A stretch of 64,000 nt of DNA from JAPKYZ01 sp033763835 (GTDB lineage: Bacteria > Acidobacteriota > Terriglobia > Bryobacterales > Bryobacteraceae): positions 62,001 through 126,000 of the forward strand of contig JANRJS010000013.1 of the NCBI GenBank assembly GCA_033763835.1. The letters run 5' to 3'. Under the pieces are notes generated by a model. That model had not been told where the DNA came from. It did not search any database and was given only the letters and a program-made list of their open reading frames with translations. Shown here piece after piece: positions 52,395 through 61,669 of the stretch. Position 1 is the first letter of the stretch; each line of letters begins with the position of its first letter. Both the position numbers and the translations under genes were made by a program.

Positions 52395-53134
52395 CGCTGG
52401 CCGCCGCCGGAGCCACCGTTCGCTACGGCGAAACGGAAGTGCTGCGCAACGTTTCGGTCGAGTTTCGCGATGCCGAACTGACCGCGATCGTCGGCCCTAA
52501 TGGCGCCGGCAAATCGACGCTGCTCGGCGCGCTCGCCGGATTGAAGAAGCTCTCGCGCGGCAAGATATCGCTCGACGGGCGGCCCGTCCACGATTGGGAG
52601 CGCGCGGCGTTCGCCCGCCGCATTTCGTTCGTCCCGCAATTGGTCCGCATCGATTTTCCGTTTACCGTCCTCGAAGTCGCGATGATGGGCCGCGCGTCCC
52701 ATGCGCGCGGATTATTCGAATCGTCCGAAGACCGCCGCGCCGCCGAAGAGGCGCTCGATCGGACGGACACTCTGCGCTTTCGCGACCGCGACTTTCGCTC
52801 GCTGTCGGGCGGGGAACGCCAACGGGTGATTCTCGCCGCCGCGCTCGCGCAGAAACCGGAAGCGCTGTTGCTCGACGAACCCACGACGTTCCTCGATTTG
52901 AAGCATCAGGTGGCGATCTTCGAGACGTTGCGCTCGCTAGCCCAAAGCGGTTTGACGGTGGCGACCGTTACCCACGATCTTGCGATGGCGGTGCGGTATG
53001 CGACGCGGGTCGTCGTCCTTTGTTGCGGGGAGGCGGTGGCCGACGGGCCGCCGCAAGAAGCGCTGACCCCCGAGGCGATCCGCCGCGTGTTCGAGGTCTC
53101 GCCGGAGATGGTATGGCCCGCGCCCTCCGCATAG
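52391..53134 (+). CDS. btuD: B12-type ABC transporter ATPase
   Basis: 247 residues from TTG 52391, overlapping the btuF stop as TTGA. Walker A GPNGAGKST (35-43), Q-loop SFVPQ, signature LSGGERQ, Walker B LLLDEPTTFLD, switch His in VTHDL. FecCD/BtuCD-type importer ATPase for the permease that follows. Confidence 0.9.
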   Translation: MTLAAAGATVRYGETEVLRNVSVEFRDAELTAIVGPNGAGKSTLLGALAGLKKLSRGKISLDGRPVHDWERAAFARRISFVPQLVRIDFPFTVLEVAMMGRASHARGLFESSEDRRAAEEALDRTDTLRFRDRDFRSLSGGERQRVILAAALAQKPEALLLDEPTTFLDLKHQVAIFETLRSLAQSGLTVATVTHDLAMAVRYATRVVVLCCGEAVADGPPQEALTPEAIRRVFEVSPEMVWPAPSA

Positions 53135-54075
53135 CCGCGATCTCTTTCGCCGCTCTACTCGCCGCGCTGATCCTCGCGCCGCTCGCGGGCTCGACCTCGA
53201 TCTCGATTTCCCGCGCACTCGACGGACTCTCGCCCGACCGCGAGATTCTCTTTCTCGCGCGACTGCCGCGCGTGCTAATGGCGGCGCTTGCGGGGATGGC
53301 GCTATCGGTGGCCGGCGTGTTATTCCAAGCGCTGTTGCGCGACGCGCTCGCGACACCGTACACGCTCGGCGTATCGAGCGGTGCGTCGCTCGGCGCGGTG
53401 GCGGCCCTCGTATTCGGATGGCCCGCGCCGTGGGCGTTCGCCTTCGCCGGAGCGGCGGCGGTACTGTTTCTCGTGCTCGGCGTGGCCACGGAAGCGAAGC
53501 GCGTTTCGCCGTTCACCCTGCTCTTGGCGGGCGTGACGATCAACAGCATGGCGCTCGCGCTGATCCTGTTTCTGCAGGCGATCGCGCCTTACGGACGCTC
53601 CATCGCCATCACGCGGTGGCTAATGGGTGGCATCGAAGCGGAAAGCTATACGACTATCGCGTGGCTCGCGGCCGTCGTCCTTCCGCTGTGCGCGCTCGCG
53701 TTCCTCTACTCGCGAGGCTGGAATCTGATGACCGCCGGCGAAGAGTGGGCGGCGGCGCGCGGAGCCAACGCCGCACGACTGACATTGATCGGCTATCTCG
53801 CCGGTTCGGCGCTTGCTGGGGCGGTCGCCGCGTTCACCGGACCGATCGGATTCGTCGGACTCATCGTTCCGCACGCCTTGCGGCTTCGCCTCGGAGCGGA
53901 CCATCGCGTTCTGCTGCCCGCTTCGGCGTTTCTCGGCGCGGCCTTCCTGATCGCCTGCGATACCGGGGCGCGCACGCTGCTCGCGCCTTCGGAAATCCCC
54001 GTTGGCGTCGTCACGGCGCTGCTCGGCGGACCGGTGTTTATCTGGCTGTTGCGGGCCAAGCGCCGCTACAATTGA
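53113..54075 (+). CDS. btuC: B12-type ABC transporter permease
   Basis: 320 residues from ATG 53113, overlapping the ATPase gene by 22 bases. FecCD-type permease with about ten helices; RLPRVLMAALAGMALSVAGV and GPIGFVGLIVPHALRL are family motifs, the latter containing the coupling region. Completes a cobQ-btuF-btuD-btuC unit for making and salvaging B12. Confidence 0.9.
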   Translation: MARALRIAAISFAALLAALILAPLAGSTSISISRALDGLSPDREILFLARLPRVLMAALAGMALSVAGVLFQALLRDALATPYTLGVSSGASLGAVAALVFGWPAPWAFAFAGAAAVLFLVLGVATEAKRVSPFTLLLAGVTINSMALALILFLQAIAPYGRSIAITRWLMGGIEAESYTTIAWLAAVVLPLCALAFLYSRGWNLMTAGEEWAAARGANAARLTLIGYLAGSALAGAVAAFTGPIGFVGLIVPHALRLRLGADHRVLLPASAFLGAAFLIACDTGARTLLAPSEIPVGVVTALLGGPVFIWLLRAKRRYN

Positions 54076-54096
54076 AGTGCCGTCTCGCCGCACCGG

Positions 54097-55200
54097 ATGA
54101 TCAACAAACTCGTCGTCGAAAATCTGAAGCACCGCCCCGTTCGCACGCTGCTCAGTATGCTCGCCATCGGCATCGAAGTCACGATGGTTCTCACGCTCGT
54201 GGGCTTGAGTTACGGAATGCTCGAAGAGTCGGCGCGGCGGACCCGCGGTGTGGGCGCGGACATCATTGTTCGTCCGCCGTCGAGCTCGGTGCTATCGCTT
54301 TCCGGCGCGCCCATGCCCGAAGGCCTGCGCAAGTTTTTTGAGACCGTGCCCGGCGTTTCGCAGGTGACCGGAACCGTCGTGCAGCCCATCGTCATTCCCG
54401 AATCGATCACCGGATTGAATCTCGACGAGTTCAACCGCATGAGCGGCGGCGTACGCTACATTGCGGGCGGTCCGTTTCGCAAGTCCGACGACGTGCTGAT
54501 CGACGAGTATTACGCGCGCCAGCGCAAACTGAAGGTCGGCGACAAGGTGAACCTGCTGAATCGCGATTGGACGGTCTGCGGCATCGTCGAACCGGGGAAG
54601 CTGTCGCGCATTTTCGTGCCGCTCGACACGCTGCAGGAACTCACCGGCAATCGCGGCAAGCTTAGCCAGATCTATTTGAAGCTCGCCGACGCGGCCAAGG
54701 TAGACGAGGTCGCGAACCACCTGCGCAACGGCATCCCGGAACTTAAGGGCTATCAGATTTACACCACCGAGGAACTCGCGTCGCTGATCTCGATCGACAA
54801 CGTGCCGGGATTGAAAGCGTTCATTAGCGTGATCGTCGGGTTGGCGGTCGTAATCGGATTCCTCGTCGTGTTCCTCGCGATGTATACCGCCGTGCTCGAA
54901 CGCACGCGCGAAATCGGCACGCTGAAGGCGATCGGCGCTTCGCCCGGTTACGTCTTGAATGTGCTGCTGCGGGAAACGGCGGTGCTGGCCATCGCGGGAT
55001 CGTTGATCGGTATCGGCCTGAGCTTCGTCACGCGCTGGCTGATCGAAACGTTGGTTCCCGCGTCGCTGCAACAGAAAGTGGTGCCGGAATGGTGGCCGCT
55101 CACCACGCTGATCGCCGTTGTCGGCGCGGGCCTAGGCACGCTGTATCCGGCGTGGAAAGCGGCGAAGCAGGACGCGATCGAGGCGCTCGCTTATGACTAG
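54097..55200 (+). CDS. ABC transporter permease, MacB/LolE type
   Basis: 367 residues. One N-terminal transmembrane helix, a large extracytoplasmic MacB-like domain (about 40-245) and three C-terminal helices forming the FtsX domain (GFLVVFLAMYTAVLERTREIGTLKAIGAS). Works with the ATPase that overlaps its end by 8 bases. These type VII exporters extract lipoproteins, toxins or signals from the inner membrane by a mechanical cycle. Not related to the B12 genes in function. Confidence 0.9.
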   Translation: MINKLVVENLKHRPVRTLLSMLAIGIEVTMVLTLVGLSYGMLEESARRTRGVGADIIVRPPSSSVLSLSGAPMPEGLRKFFETVPGVSQVTGTVVQPIVIPESITGLNLDEFNRMSGGVRYIAGGPFRKSDDVLIDEYYARQRKLKVGDKVNLLNRDWTVCGIVEPGKLSRIFVPLDTLQELTGNRGKLSQIYLKLADAAKVDEVANHLRNGIPELKGYQIYTTEELASLISIDNVPGLKAFISVIVGLAVVIGFLVVFLAMYTAVLERTREIGTLKAIGASPGYVLNVLLRETAVLAIAGSLIGIGLSFVTRWLIETLVPASLQQKVVPEWWPLTTLIAVVGAGLGTLYPAWKAAKQDAIEALAYD

Positions 55201-55924
55201 ATCGAACGCGGACAAGGCTTCGCTGTCCGCTTCCACCGCCGCCGGTCCGATCATCCAGGCGCGCGGGCTGACGAAGACGTATCGCGCGGGCGAGATCGAC
55301 GTGCATGCGCTGCGGGGCGTGGACCTCGACGTACCGCGCGGACAATTTCTCGCCGTGGTGGGGCCGTCCGGTTCCGGCAAGTCGACGCTGTTCCACATTT
55401 TGGGCGGGCTGAGCGCCCCCACTGCGGGTACCATCCATATCGACGGGCACGACTTGCGCGGACTCACCGACGCGGGCCGCACGGAGCTACGCCGCAAGAG
55501 CGTCGGATTCGTGTTCCAGAAGTACAATCTGCTGCCGACGCTCTCCGCGCGCGACAATATCGAGATCGCGAAATCGCTCGCCAACGGCACGCGGCCCGCC
55601 GGTTTCGAGCCGTGGTTCGAAGAGGCGATCGAGATTCTGGGAATCTCCAAACGTCTCGATCACAAACCGCGCGCTCTCTCGGGCGGCGAACAGCAGCGCG
55701 TCGCCATCGCCCGCGCGATCGTCAATCATCCGGCGATCTTGCTGGCGGACGAACCCACCGGCAATCTCGATACACAGAATTCGGAGATCGTCCTCGGACT
55801 CCTGCGCCGTCTGAACGAAAAAATCGGGCAGACGATCTTGATGATTACCCACAACCCGGAAGCGGCGGCGGTCGCCGACCGCACGCTCCACATGCGCGAC
55901 GGGCGTATCGTCGAGACTCCGTAA
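55193..55924 (+). CDS. ABC transporter ATPase, LolD/MacB type
   Basis: 243 residues. Walker A GPSGSGKST, Q-loop FVFQKYNLLPTLSARDN, signature LSGGEQQRVAIARAI, Walker B ILLADEPTGNLD and HNPEAAAVADR. The EPTGNLD form is typical of LolD/MacB ATPases. Pairs with the permease encoded before it. Confidence 0.92.
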   Translation: MTRSNADKASLSASTAAGPIIQARGLTKTYRAGEIDVHALRGVDLDVPRGQFLAVVGPSGSGKSTLFHILGGLSAPTAGTIHIDGHDLRGLTDAGRTELRRKSVGFVFQKYNLLPTLSARDNIEIAKSLANGTRPAGFEPWFEEAIEILGISKRLDHKPRALSGGEQQRVAIARAIVNHPAILLADEPTGNLDTQNSEIVLGLLRRLNEKIGQTILMITHNPEAAAVADRTLHMRDGRIVETP

Positions 55925-55981
55925 CTTGCAGACCTCGCCTTTTTGCAAGTTCGATGAACTCGAAAATCTCCTGTTCGTAAA

Positions 55982-56804
55982 GTGACCCCTCACTGGCGGC
56001 CAGTGGAACACCGTCCTCGCCGTCATGCGCGAGCATGGCATCGCCAAGCTCACCGCCGAAGGTTGCGGCGACGCGGACGCGCGACACCTCGCCGGTCTCA
56101 CGCAACTCACCGAACTCTCGCTCGAAAATGGCAGGGTGGCGACGATTCGCTCGCGTCTCTCGCGCACATAACTGCCCTTCGCCGCATTCATCTGCCCTGG
56201 TGCGGCACAATATCCGACGCCGGACTTGCGCCGTTAAGCCAGTGCCGCCAACTCGAAGGGGCCGACTTTATCGGATCGAACCTTGGCGATGGCGTGCTTC
56301 GCACGCTGACCGGTTTGCCTCGTCTGCGCCGTCTTACCACCGGACGCAATGTCACCGATGCCGGACTTCGCCTTCTCCACGAGATCCCCGCGTTTCGCAC
56401 CTGGAAAGACGTAGAGCCGGACCTCAACCTGATGACCTTCCAGCCCAAGCCGATCCAACTCATGATCGACGGGCCGTTCACGGATGCCGGTCTCGCCTCG
56501 CTCGCTGGGCACGACGGCCTTCCCGGACTCTCATTCTTCTGGCACTGCCCAATTTCACTTCCGCGGGGTTGGCGCATCTGCGTCATCTGCCCAATCTTCG
56601 ATTCCTCGGCTGCTAAGGCGAGCATTGCGACGACGAAGCTATGCGCCACATTGCGGCGCTTCCGGTTCGCTCCGGGAGTTGGTTTTCGAGGGTCTCGCCG
56701 CGCTTCCGAACCTGGACCGCATCATGCTCGAGGGTTTGCCGAACGTTAGCCGGGATGTAATCCATCGTTTCACTCGCCGCGTTCGCGTTAGTTACTCCGG
56801 CTGA
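55982..56804 (+). pseudogene. Leucine-rich-repeat protein, degraded by several frameshifts
   Basis: LRR sequence appears in succession in different frames: VLAVMREHGIAKLTAEGCG and LTQLTELSLENG (about 56010-56150), LAHITALRRIHLPWCG through VTDAGLRLLHEI and TDAGLASLAGHDG (about 56160-56530), LPNFTSAGLAHLRHLPNLRF (about 56545-56613), and LRELVFEGLAALPNLDRIML (about 56670-56740) to a stop at 56802-56804. At least three frameshifts and an internal stop break it, and no start codon with ribosome-binding site is visible. It was probably a 250-280-residue repeat protein. Confidence 0.8.
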
Positions 56805-56853
56805 ACGCGCGAAGATTTCTTCGTATCGCGAAATCCAGTCCCTCCCAAATCCC

Positions 56854-56880
56854 GTATCACGATTCGTAACGCAGTGATAC
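56854..56880 (+). promoter_or_regulatory. Dyad operator upstream of the Oar-like gene
   Basis: GTATCAC, 13-base spacer, GTGATAC: perfect 7-base arms ending 16 bases before the ATG. The same layout with one mismatch lies at 61583-61609. Length and arms resemble NikR-type operators (GTATGA-N16-TCATAC in E. coli). Confidence 0.65.
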
Positions 56881-56896
56881 TCATTGGGGAGGCTTT

Positions 56897-59560
56897 ATGA
56901 AAGCGGTTTTGGTGACGATTCTCGGATTAGCGACCGCGATGGCGCAAACGGCGCTAACCGGCGGAATTCAGGGCACTTTGCAGAGCGAGACCGGACCTGC
57001 GGCAAACACAACCGTGACGCTCCGCAGTGAGTCTCTCGCTTTTGAGGCGACAGCATCAACTAGTCCAACGGGCGAATTTCGCTTTCTGCGCCTCGCTCCC
57101 GCGGCGGACTACGTCCTTCGCGCCGCAGGACTGGAGCGCGCCGATCTTCGCGTCGTTTCGGGCGAAGTGCTCGATGTTCCGCTCGTCGCGAGGACGGGCA
57201 CGGATTCCGTCACAGTGACCGATCAAGCGGCGCGGGCGCAATCTTCGGAGGTCGATACAACCGTTTCAATTAAACAACTTACGGAGCTGCCCACGAACGG
57301 ACGGTTCCTGAACCGCTTTGCCCTGCTCGACGCGCACGTCCGCAACACGGGCGGCTTAGGCGGAGATGGCACGGCATTGACGCGCCTCTCGGTGAACGGC
57401 CAGATTTTCCGCGATACGCAATACCGGCTGGACGGAAACACGAATTACGACACTTTGTTCAACAACGCTCCTTTGCAGCGCCTCTCGATCTCGGCGGTGC
57501 AGGAATATCGCGTTCTCACGAATCAATTCAACGCGGAACATGGTTCGACCTCGACGGGTTTGGTGATCGCCACCACGCGATCCGGGACCGACGAATTCCA
57601 CGGGGAGGGGCTTTTCTACGGGCGTCCCAGCGGCATCCAGGCGCGGCCTCCGCTCGCCAACCGCCATGTTCCCAACCAGTTAACGCAGTTCGGAGCGTCG
57701 CTCGGCGGACCGATCGTGCGCGGCCGTGCCTACTTTTTCGGCAATTTCGAACGGTTGAATCAAGATCGTGGCAGCTTCATCTCGTCGCCCGCGCCCGATT
57801 TGTTCGTGGGCGAGTATCGTGACACGTTGGCCTTGGCGCGGCTCGATTTTCGCGCTTCGGATAAGAATTGGCTGTCGTTGCGCGTCAACGGGCAGCGCGA
57901 AACCAACAACAACGCCAACGACCGGGTGGGCGGTCTGATCCAGGCGAGCGCGGCGAATAAGAGCCTGGGTCAATCGGTTGGCAGCCAACTGACGGGTACG
58001 AACGTTTTCGGCAATTTCGTCAATGAATTACGCGCTGGCTACACCAATGCGGTACCGTCGAACACGATTCCGCTGTCGCCGCAGACATCGGTTGTACGGC
58101 CCGGTGTCTCCACCGACGGAGCCTTTAGTTTCAGCATGATCCGAACCGAAGTGTATCAACTGGCCGACCAGCTTTCCTGGAACCAGGGATCGCACACCAT
58201 TAAGATGGGCGGCGATTTCATCCGCCGCAAGGTGCGAGATTTCGCCTACGACCAATTTGGAACGTACACCTTTGCGGGCGGCGTTCCGGCGCAGTTTACG
58301 CAGCGCTTCGGAATCAATCTTTTGACCTACGGGCAGACCCAGTGGTCCGGCTTCATTCAGGATTCGTGGCGAGTGCTCCCGCGGCTGACGCTCAACTACG
58401 GCCTCCGGTACGATTACCAATCGATCATCGACGATTACAACAACATCGGCCCGCGATTCGGCTTGGCGTGGGACGTGCGCGGCGACGGCAAGACGATCGT
58501 GCGGGCGGGCGGCGGCGTTAGTTACGATCAGCCGTTCTTCCACGGTCTGACCCAGCGATTTCTGCAAAACGGGCCCGACGCGCCGTTCCGCTCGTTCACA
58601 TTAGTCCCTGGACAAGCGGGATTCCCGGTGTTTCCCGCGAGTTTTGCCCCCACGGCGCCTCCCGCGGGATTGGCGCTCGCTCCGCGCAACCTCGCGATTC
58701 GCGGCGACGAGTTGCGCTCGCCCTACACCTCGCAATTCACAATCGCCTTCGAGCGCAAGCTGATCGATGGATGGGTGCTGTCGCTGACGGGAATTCGCAG
58801 CTTCGGCGTGAAACAGTTCATCCAGTTCAACCGAAACGCTCCCGCGCCGTTCGTCCGGACCGCGCCCGGCCAAGTGCGCACTGTGGCGCAGGCCGACGCG
58901 ACCCGTCCGCTGACTTCCTACCAGGGCGTGGCGATTCGCGACTTGCGGCAGACCGAAAATGGCGGCGTTAACTACTACCACGCCTTCGACGTTCGGCTGT
59001 CCCGCCAGTTCGCCAAACGCTACACCGTGAACCTGCACCACGTATGGTCGAGCGCCATCAATACCGTCACCGACGATCATCTGGGCGCGAATCCCAACGA
59101 GTGGTCCGACGTCGTGCGTGGCGAGCGCGCCTTGAGCGACTTCGCGCAGCGTCACCGATTCGTCGCCAACGGCATCGTCGCTTTACCCAAAGGATTCCAG
59201 CTTTCGGCCTTTACCGTGCTTGCCTCCGGTCTGCCCGTAAACGCGCTGACGGGCGTCGATAACAATGGCGACACGACCGTGGTCGACCGTCCCGCCGGGT
59301 TCGGACGGAACGCATTTCGCGGCCGTCCGCAGCGTAGCCTGGACTTGTCGCTTCTCAAGAACGTCCGCTTGTCGGAGCGGGTTCGCATGGATCTACGAGC
59401 CGATATGTTCAACGTTTTCAACAACCAAAACTTCCACTCGTTCAACCGGGTGTATGGCAACGGGGCGTCGCCTAACGCGAGTTTCCTCGCCCCCATCGGC
59501 GGTGTCGCGAACGCCGACCCCGGACGGCAGTTCACGTTCGGCGCGAAGTTGGTGTATTAA
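56897..59560 (+). CDS. Oar-like TonB-dependent outer-membrane protein
   Basis: 887 residues; start supported by GGGGAGG five bases upstream. Signal peptide (MKAVLVTILGLATAMAQ), carboxypeptidase-regulatory-like domain (about 18-100), plug-like region (LTELPTNGRFLNRFALLD, QYRLDGNTNYD, NQFNAEHGSTSTGLVIATTRSG) and a long barrel ending in FTFGAKLVY. This is the large, many-copied TonB/Oar family of Acidobacteriota. Substrates are unknown; the operator shared with a nickel-type transporter raises metal uptake as an idea. Its end overlaps vsr tail-to-tail by 4 bases. Confidence 0.9.
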   Translation: MKAVLVTILGLATAMAQTALTGGIQGTLQSETGPAANTTVTLRSESLAFEATASTSPTGEFRFLRLAPAADYVLRAAGLERADLRVVSGEVLDVPLVARTGTDSVTVTDQAARAQSSEVDTTVSIKQLTELPTNGRFLNRFALLDAHVRNTGGLGGDGTALTRLSVNGQIFRDTQYRLDGNTNYDTLFNNAPLQRLSISAVQEYRVLTNQFNAEHGSTSTGLVIATTRSGTDEFHGEGLFYGRPSGIQARPPLANRHVPNQLTQFGASLGGPIVRGRAYFFGNFERLNQDRGSFISSPAPDLFVGEYRDTLALARLDFRASDKNWLSLRVNGQRETNNNANDRVGGLIQASAANKSLGQSVGSQLTGTNVFGNFVNELRAGYTNAVPSNTIPLSPQTSVVRPGVSTDGAFSFSMIRTEVYQLADQLSWNQGSHTIKMGGDFIRRKVRDFAYDQFGTYTFAGGVPAQFTQRFGINLLTYGQTQWSGFIQDSWRVLPRLTLNYGLRYDYQSIIDDYNNIGPRFGLAWDVRGDGKTIVRAGGGVSYDQPFFHGLTQRFLQNGPDAPFRSFTLVPGQAGFPVFPASFAPTAPPAGLALAPRNLAIRGDELRSPYTSQFTIAFERKLIDGWVLSLTGIRSFGVKQFIQFNRNAPAPFVRTAPGQVRTVAQADATRPLTSYQGVAIRDLRQTENGGVNYYHAFDVRLSRQFAKRYTVNLHHVWSSAINTVTDDHLGANPNEWSDVVRGERALSDFAQRHRFVANGIVALPKGFQLSAFTVLASGLPVNALTGVDNNGDTTVVDRPAGFGRNAFRGRPQRSLDLSLLKNVRLSERVRMDLRADMFNVFNNQNFHSFNRVYGNGASPNASFLAPIGGVANADPGRQFTFGAKLVY

Positions 59561-59994
59561 GCGAGGAACCGGGTCAGACGCTTCGTCAGGGTGTCTGGCT
59601 TTTTGGTTTCGCATTCCCAAATCACAAGAAGGCGCCAACCCATTGCCCGCAAGCGACTGGCATTGCTCTTGTCCCTAGCGGCGTTCTGGCTCAGCTTCGG
59701 TTCCCAATACGCGCGCCGCGATTTCGGAATATGCGAATCTGTGCACCCCGGATGCTGGTGCCAGAAGCATCCTCGCACGTCGACGATTTTCCCCAGCCGC
59801 GTAAGCACGATGTCCGGCCGCCCCGGAAGGTCGCCACGGTGCAGGCGGTACCGGAATCCCATGCGGTGCACGATGCGCCGGACAATCATCTCTGGCGCGG
59901 TATCGCGGCTTCGGATGCGGCGCATGTTCGCGGAGCGCGCTTCTGGCGTTAGCTTGTCCACGATTTCGCCTGGGGGTACTTCGTCAGGAGCCAT
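59557..59994 (-). CDS. vsr: Very short patch repair endonuclease
   Basis: 145 residues from ATG 59994; the open frame reaches further upstream inside the HNH gene. Vsr nicks next to T:G mismatches that arise when 5-methylcytosine deaminates. Visible: EARSANMRRIRSRDTAPE, YRLHRGDLPGRPDIV with catalytic-type Asp61, and GCFWHQHPGC. Overlaps the HNH nuclease gene by 46 bases; its pairing with a cytosine methylase is standard. Confidence 0.93.
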   Translation of the reverse strand: MAPDEVPPGEIVDKLTPEARSANMRRIRSRDTAPEMIVRRIVHRMGFRYRLHRGDLPGRPDIVLTRLGKIVDVRGCFWHQHPGCTDSHIPKSRRAYWEPKLSQNAARDKSNASRLRAMGWRLLVIWECETKKPDTLTKRLTRFLA

Positions 59995-60521
59995 CGCAGC
60001 ACGGCTAACTGATCTTGCCCCGTAGCCCGCCGGACCTGGATGAGAAGTTTTTGGAGCGAAGGGCGGTCGAGCGTCAGATTGCGGGCGCCCTCGTTGCAAA
60101 CCGAGCAAATCGCGCGCAGGTTAGGCGGATCGTCGCCGCCGCCCATCGATTTATCGACGACATGGCCGATGTGCAGGCGAGTCTTGCGGGATGGATCGAA
60201 TGGATGCGGTTCGCCCGCTACAGCGCCGCACATCTGGCACGTGAAACCGTTGCGGTCGAGTACAAAGGCTCGGGTCTCCTTCGAAATGCCGCGCGCGAAT
60301 GCGGGCACAGGCTTGGGATCGCGCAGAAGGTATTGGCCCGGTTTCAACTCGCTGAGGTCGTTGTGAGTGAGGATTTGGTAGCCCTCTTCCGTTCGTAACT
60401 CCCGCACCCGCCTCGCCCACTCGCTTGCGCCGCCGGACGCTTTTTGCAGTTCGGCGCTTTCGATAATCCGGCCGGTATTATCTAAAAAATAAGCCCGAAG
60501 GCGGCTTCTCGACCCTTTCAT
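59949..60521 (-). CDS. HNH endonuclease, probable restriction enzyme of the dcm unit
   Basis: 190 residues from ATG 60521, which overlaps the methylase stop as ATGA. N-terminal half (RAYFLDNTGRIIESAELQKA, RELRTEEGYQILTHND) is of the type seen in restriction-associated HNH proteins; C-terminal HNH with zinc CQMC, HIGHVVDKSMGG and NLRAICSVCN. Located between a cytosine-5 methylase and vsr, so it is the likely cutting partner. Target site unknown. Confidence 0.88.
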   Translation of the reverse strand: MKGSRSRLRAYFLDNTGRIIESAELQKASGGASEWARRVRELRTEEGYQILTHNDLSELKPGQYLLRDPKPVPAFARGISKETRAFVLDRNGFTCQMCGAVAGEPHPFDPSRKTRLHIGHVVDKSMGGGDDPPNLRAICSVCNEGARNLTLDRPSLQKLLIQVRRATGQDQLAVLRWLLTKYPQAKSWTS

Positions 60522-61552
60522 ACCGCCACCGGGGTAACGGTCGAAGCTGAGATGCACGCTGCAACGCGCCCGGCTACCGCGAAAGCGAATGGCGGCGGAA
60601 ATGCATTTCCTACCTGGCGGTAGCTCTGCGTTTTCCCTCCCGCGAAAATCCAATTGTCCGGGAAGCCCTGTAAGCGCGCCACCATGGGCACCGTGAGCTT
60701 GGGCATGCCTTCGAAATCGGGGCCAGGGGCGGCGTTGGCGATTCCAATCCCATCGACGCCTAAATCCGCCCAGGCACGTCGCGCCCGCACCGGTCCCAGG
60801 TCGGGACCGCCATGCTTTCTCGATCCGCCCACGATCGTGGGAGCGATGTCGTTGGCTTGCGCCGCCCAGCGGTCCGCGCCGCGCCATCCGTTCGCCGCCA
60901 TTAAGTCATGCAACGTTTCTCCGACGGTCGCCGGAAGACGAGCCGCAGGTTCCGGCCACGAAAATCCGCTCGCCAAACCGCGCCGTAACGCGACCACCAA
61001 GACACGAGGACGCAGTTGCGGAACGCCGAAATCCGAGGCGTTCATCAGTTTCCAGGCCGTTTCGTAGCCGAGCTTCGATAATTCGGCCTTGAGAAAGCTC
61101 CGGTACGATGCGAAAACCGGATCGAGAAAACCGCGTACGTTTTCAATCATGACGGCCCTGGGCCGGATTTGATCGACTAAACGAAGCAGGGCGGGGAACA
61201 GATTTCGTTCGTCCTTCTCGCCCAATTGTTTCCCGGCAACCGAAAAAGGCGGGCACGGGAGACCCCCGGCGATTAAGTCGACGCCGCGAAACAGGGCCCC
61301 GTCAAACTCATTCAAATCGCCCTGGATAACGTTCCACCCTGGACGATTGCGCCGCAGGGTGGCGCAGGCGTGGGAGTCGATTTCAATCAGCCCGGCATGG
61401 CCGATGCCCGCCTGTTCCAGACCCAGCGCTTGGCCGCCGCCACCCGCACACAGTTCCAGCGCCGTCAGTTCATGACTTAGATCGCACCTATAGGAGCCGT
61501 TCGCCGGAAACGCTAACGCCCGCTGCATGGCATCGATTCCCGATTTTCGCAC
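60518..61552 (-). CDS. dcm: DNA cytosine-5 methyltransferase
   Basis: 344 residues from GTG 61552 (ATG 61528 possible). SAM-binding motif I ALELCAGGGGQALG (31-44), catalytic Cys100 in GGLPCPPFS, motif VI ENV, motif VIII near LRPRVLVVAL, and the C-terminal RLQGFPDNW and QVGNAFPPP. Modification enzyme of a type II system with the HNH nuclease; vsr repairs the resulting T:G mismatches. Confidence 0.93.
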   Translation of the reverse strand: MRKSGIDAMQRALAFPANGSYRCDLSHELTALELCAGGGGQALGLEQAGIGHAGLIEIDSHACATLRRNRPGWNVIQGDLNEFDGALFRGVDLIAGGLPCPPFSVAGKQLGEKDERNLFPALLRLVDQIRPRAVMIENVRGFLDPVFASYRSFLKAELSKLGYETAWKLMNASDFGVPQLRPRVLVVALRRGLASGFSWPEPAARLPATVGETLHDLMAANGWRGADRWAAQANDIAPTIVGGSRKHGGPDLGPVRARRAWADLGVDGIGIANAAPGPDFEGMPKLTVPMVARLQGFPDNWIFAGGKTQSYRQVGNAFPPPFAFAVAGRVAACISASTVTPVAV

Positions 61553-61582
61553 GGCGGGTCAATCCATTCGATAACGCAATCC

Positions 61583-61609
61583 GTAACACTTCTTGTGACA
61601 AAGTGATAC
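61583..61609 (+). promoter_or_regulatory. Dyad operator between dcm and the nickel-type transport operon
   Basis: GTAACAC, 13-base spacer, GTGATAC: one mismatch from the perfect dyad at 56854-56880 and the same spacing. It is 30 bases from the dcm start and 61 from the DUF4198 start; control of the latter is more likely. Confidence 0.6.
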
Positions 61610-61649
61610 CCTCGTCGATGCCATTGTGCGCGGGATGTGGTCTAATCAC

Positions 61650-61667
61650 TTGAGAAAGGATTCTCAA
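61650..61667 (+). promoter_or_regulatory. Inverted repeat covering the ribosome-binding site of the DUF4198 gene
   Basis: TTGAGAA-AGGA-TTCTCAA, perfect 7-base arms; the loop AGGA is the Shine-Dalgarno, two bases before the ATG. May be a Fur-like box (GAGAAT/ATTCTC type) or an RNA hairpin hiding the ribosome-binding site. Confidence 0.6.
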
Positions 61668-61669
61668 TA

